64,000 bases of DNA, taken from assembly GCF_018623035.1 (NCBI RefSeq), contig NZ_CP076023.1, forward strand, positions 1,860,001 through 1,924,000, in the 5' to 3' direction. The position numbers and the translations under genes are program-made. Below are positions 61,900 through 64,000 of the stretch, in pieces; the first letter of the stretch is position 1; every line of letters begins with the position of its first letter. The DNA is from Cellulomonas dongxiuzhuiae (GTDB lineage Bacteria; Actinomycetota; Actinomycetes; Actinomycetales; Cellulomonadaceae). The notes under the pieces are model-generated. The model searched no databases, was not told where the DNA came from, and was given only the letters and a program-made list of their open reading frames with translations.

Positions 61900-63321
61900 G
61901 TGACCCAGACCCCGACGACGCCCGCACCCCCCGAGGGAGCGCCCGCGCCGCCCGCGACGACGACCCAGCAGAGTCCCGGCGCCGTGGTGCTGACCCCGGC
62001 CGGGACCACGCCCGAGCTCGTGCGTCACCGCGGCCGCTGGCTGCACGGCTGGGACCCGGAGGCGCCCGACCAGTGGCAGTCGGTCGGGCGCGGGGTCGCG
62101 CGGCGCAACCTCACGCTGTCGATCTTCGCCGAGTTCCTCGGCTTCGCGGTGTGGGCGCTGTGGAGCATCGTCGTGCCGCAGCTGCCGGAGGCGGGCTTCG
62201 CGCTCACGTCCGACCAGATGTTCTGGCTCATCGCCGTCCCCTCGCTCGTCGGGGCGACCCTGCGCATCCCGTACACGTTCGCGGTCCCGCTCTTCGGGGG
62301 TCGCAACTGGACGATCGTGTCCGCGCTGCTGCTGCTGGTACCGGCCGGTGCTCTCGCGTGGGCCGTCCAGCGCCCGGACCTGTCGTTCACCGTCCTGCTG
62401 GTCGTCGCCGCGCTCGCCGGCGTCGGCGGCGGCAACTTCGCCTCCTCCATGGCGAACATCTCGTTCTTCTACCCCGAGCGGGAAAAGGGGCGCGCGCTGG
62501 GCCTCAACGCCGCCGGCGGCAACATCGGCACGGCGGCGGTGCAGCTCGCGGTGCCGCTCGTGATCGTCATCGGCGCGGGCGTGCACCTCGAGCGCGCCGG
62601 CCTGATGTTCGTGCCCCTCGCGGTCCTCGCCGCGGTGCTCGCGTGGCGGTACATGGACAACGTCAAGGACGCCGCGGCCGACCCGCGGGCCTACGGCTCG
62701 GCGGCCCGCCAGAAGCACACGTGGGTCATCTCGTTCATCTACATCGGCACGTTCGGCTCGTTCATCGGGTTCTCGGGCGCGTTCCCGACGCTCCTGAAGA
62801 ACGAGTTCCCCGGCATGACGCTGTCGATCGCGTTCCTCGGCGCACTCGTCGGGTCGGTCGCGCGGCCCGCCGGCGGGATCCTCGCCGACCGGCTGGGCGG
62901 GGCGCGTGTGACGGTGGTCGCGTTCGCCGTCATGGCCGCCGGGACGGTGTCGGCGATCTTCGCCCTGCGCTCGGGGTCGTTCGGGCTGTTCTTCGGCTCG
63001 TTCCTCCTGCTGTTCCTCGCGACGGGCGCGGGCAACGGCTCGGTGTACCGCATGATCCCGGCCGTGTTCCGCCACGGTGCGGGCGACGCGACGGACCGCG
63101 CGCGGCGTGCCAAGGTCGCGGCGGGCTGCATCGGCATCGCGGGGGCCGTGGGGGCGGTCGGCGGGTTCCTCATCCCGCGCGGCTTCGCCGTCTCGACCAC
63201 CGCGACCGGCGGGATCGAGTCCGCACTGTGGGTGATCGTCGCGATGTACGGCGTCATGGCGACCACGACGTGGGTCGTGTACGGCCGCCGCGGCTCGTCG
63301 TTCGGCGACGCCCTCATCTGA
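61900..63321 (+). CDS. narK: Nitrate/nitrite MFS transporter
   Basis: The 473-residue MFS protein has about twelve helices after a proline-rich N-terminal tail of 60 residues. NarK/NasA-type nitrate signatures are seen in VAALAGVGGGNFASSMANISFFYPEREKG and FLATGAGNGSVYRMIPAVF. Conserved arginines for nitrate binding are expected in LRIPYTF and the later helix set. It would import nitrate for the reductase encoded next, whose ATG overlaps its stop by one base (TGATG). Start GTG is supported by GGAGG. Confidence 0.93.
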   Translation: MTQTPTTPAPPEGAPAPPATTTQQSPGAVVLTPAGTTPELVRHRGRWLHGWDPEAPDQWQSVGRGVARRNLTLSIFAEFLGFAVWALWSIVVPQLPEAGFALTSDQMFWLIAVPSLVGATLRIPYTFAVPLFGGRNWTIVSALLLLVPAGALAWAVQRPDLSFTVLLVVAALAGVGGGNFASSMANISFFYPEREKGRALGLNAAGGNIGTAAVQLAVPLVIVIGAGVHLERAGLMFVPLAVLAAVLAWRYMDNVKDAAADPRAYGSAARQKHTWVISFIYIGTFGSFIGFSGAFPTLLKNEFPGMTLSIAFLGALVGSVARPAGGILADRLGGARVTVVAFAVMAAGTVSAIFALRSGSFGLFFGSFLLLFLATGAGNGSVYRMIPAVFRHGAGDATDRARRAKVAAGCIGIAGAVGAVGGFLIPRGFAVSTTATGGIESALWVIVAMYGVMATTTWVVYGRRGSSFGDALI

Positions 63322-64000
63322 TGACGCTCACGACGACCGCGCAGGACGAGCGCACGGCCGCGACGCGCGTCGCGACCGTGTGCTCGTACTGCGGTGTGGG
63401 CTGCGGCATCGTGCTCGACGTCGGCGACGACGGCACGGTGACCCGGGCGAGCGGCGACCGGACGCACCCCGCCAACGCCGGGCGCCTGTGCACCAAGGGC
63501 GCGACGAGCGCGACGATGCTCGCCGCCGGCGGGCGGCTCACGACCGCGCTCGTGCGGCCCGAGCGCGGTGCCGCACCCGTGCTAGCCGACGTCGACGCGG
63601 CGATCGCGACGGTCGCGCACCGGCTGCGCGAGATCCTCGACCGCGACGGGCCCGACGCGATCGCGCTGTACGTGTCCGGGCAGATGAGCATCGAGGCGCA
63701 GTACCTGGCCAACAAGCTCGCGAAGGGCTTCTGGCGCACCAACCAGATCGAGTCCAACTCGCGGCTGTGCATGGCCAGCGCCGGCACGGGGTACAAGCTG
63801 TCGCTCGGCTCGGACGGCCCGCCGGGGTCGTACGAGGACCTCGACCACGCCGACGTGTTCCTCCTGGTCGGCGCGAACATGGCCGACTGCCACCCGGTGC
63901 TGTTCCTGCGGCTGCTCGACCGGGTCAAGGCGGGCGCGAAGCTGATCGTCGTCGACCCGCGCCGCACCGCGACCGCCGACAAGGCCGACCTGTTCCTGCA
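63321..64000 (+). CDS. nasA: Assimilatory nitrate reductase catalytic subunit, N-terminal part (runs off the window)
   Basis: The visible 226 residues start a molybdopterin oxidoreductase of the NasA/NarB type. The N-terminal [4Fe-4S] ligands are C21, C24, C28 (CSYCGVGC) and C57 (LCTKG). ESNSRLCMASAGTGYK places C150 as the probable molybdenum ligand, and VFLLVGANMADCHPVLF follows. Cysteine rather than aspartate at the Mo position and no twin-arginine signal indicate the cytoplasmic assimilatory enzyme. A formate dehydrogenase is the alternative, but the coupled narK and the SNSRLCM motif favour nitrate. The gene is incomplete at its 3' end. Confidence 0.9.
   Translation, partial: MTLTTTAQDERTAATRVATVCSYCGVGCGIVLDVGDDGTVTRASGDRTHPANAGRLCTKGATSATMLAAGGRLTTALVRPERGAAPVLADVDAAIATVAHRLREILDRDGPDAIALYVSGQMSIEAQYLANKLAKGFWRTNQIESNSRLCMASAGTGYKLSLGSDGPPGSYEDLDHADVFLLVGANMADCHPVLFLRLLDRVKAGAKLIVVDPRRTATADKADLFL

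Overview
The window is about 64 kb of very GC-rich DNA. It is densely packed with genes, many starting with GTG and many overlapping by 4 bases (ATGA or GTGA). Gene content and order point to a high-GC actinobacterium, most likely Cellulomonas or a close relative. The evidence is a GuaB1-type IMPDH-related protein, a fadA/fadB/rnd/DUF3000 block, TreY/TreZ/GlgX, pyruvate formate-lyase (a facultative anaerobe), and an ATP-grasp ligase plus Asp/Glu racemase pair that fits an A4-type peptidoglycan with a D-acidic cross-bridge. The genus is an inference; no rRNA or tRNA gene was seen.

Layout. 0-6.5 kb: aconitase, then a LacI-family repressor divergent from two Gfo/Idh/MocA oxidoreductases, with twin palindromic operators between them. 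6.5-10.3 kb: leftward operon guaB1 - class I glutamine amidotransferase - NUDIX (CoA pyrophosphatase type) - APH-like kinase. 10.3-16.3 kb: DUF4126, dxs, and pflB-pflA. 16.3-17.7 kb: a DUF559 nuclease-like gene surrounded by a cluster of GAGAGAGC-type direct and inverted repeats. 17.7-23.8 kb: fadB, fadA, ribonuclease D, an atypical LuxR regulator and DUF3000. 23.9-27.4 kb: gnd, ATP-grasp ligase and racemase, translationally coupled. 27.4-35.1 kb: two small-molecule genes, then the assimilatory sulfate reduction operon sir - small zinc ribbon - cysH - cysD - cysN - cysG. This operon is preceded by a 27-codon upstream ORF with eight cysteine codons, very probably a cysteine-sensing attenuator.

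35.3-43.2 kb is the least orderly part. It holds zapE, a 13-nt-period degenerate tandem repeat, an orphan decayed urease-gamma gene, a possible small membrane protein, an ABC-ATPase-like protein that has lost its catalytic motifs, a YhgE/Pip membrane protein, and a MalT-type LuxR regulator split by a dinucleotide-repeat frameshift. 43.3-51.3 kb: DUF1269, then glgX-treY-treZ for trehalose from glycogen, and a transglutaminase-like gene. 51.5-53.6 kb: a GT2-GtrA glycosyltransferase and two small proteins.

53.6-64 kb is a molybdenum region: mobA, an HTH-TOBE regulator with modABC, moaE, moaD, moaA, moeA, moaC and mog, followed by narK and the start of an assimilatory nitrate reductase. The cofactor made by the first set is needed by the reductase at the right edge.

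A recurring feature is a TAnnnT -10 hexamer ending 6-7 bases before an ATG or GTG. This implies leaderless transcripts for at least ten genes and was used to choose several starts.
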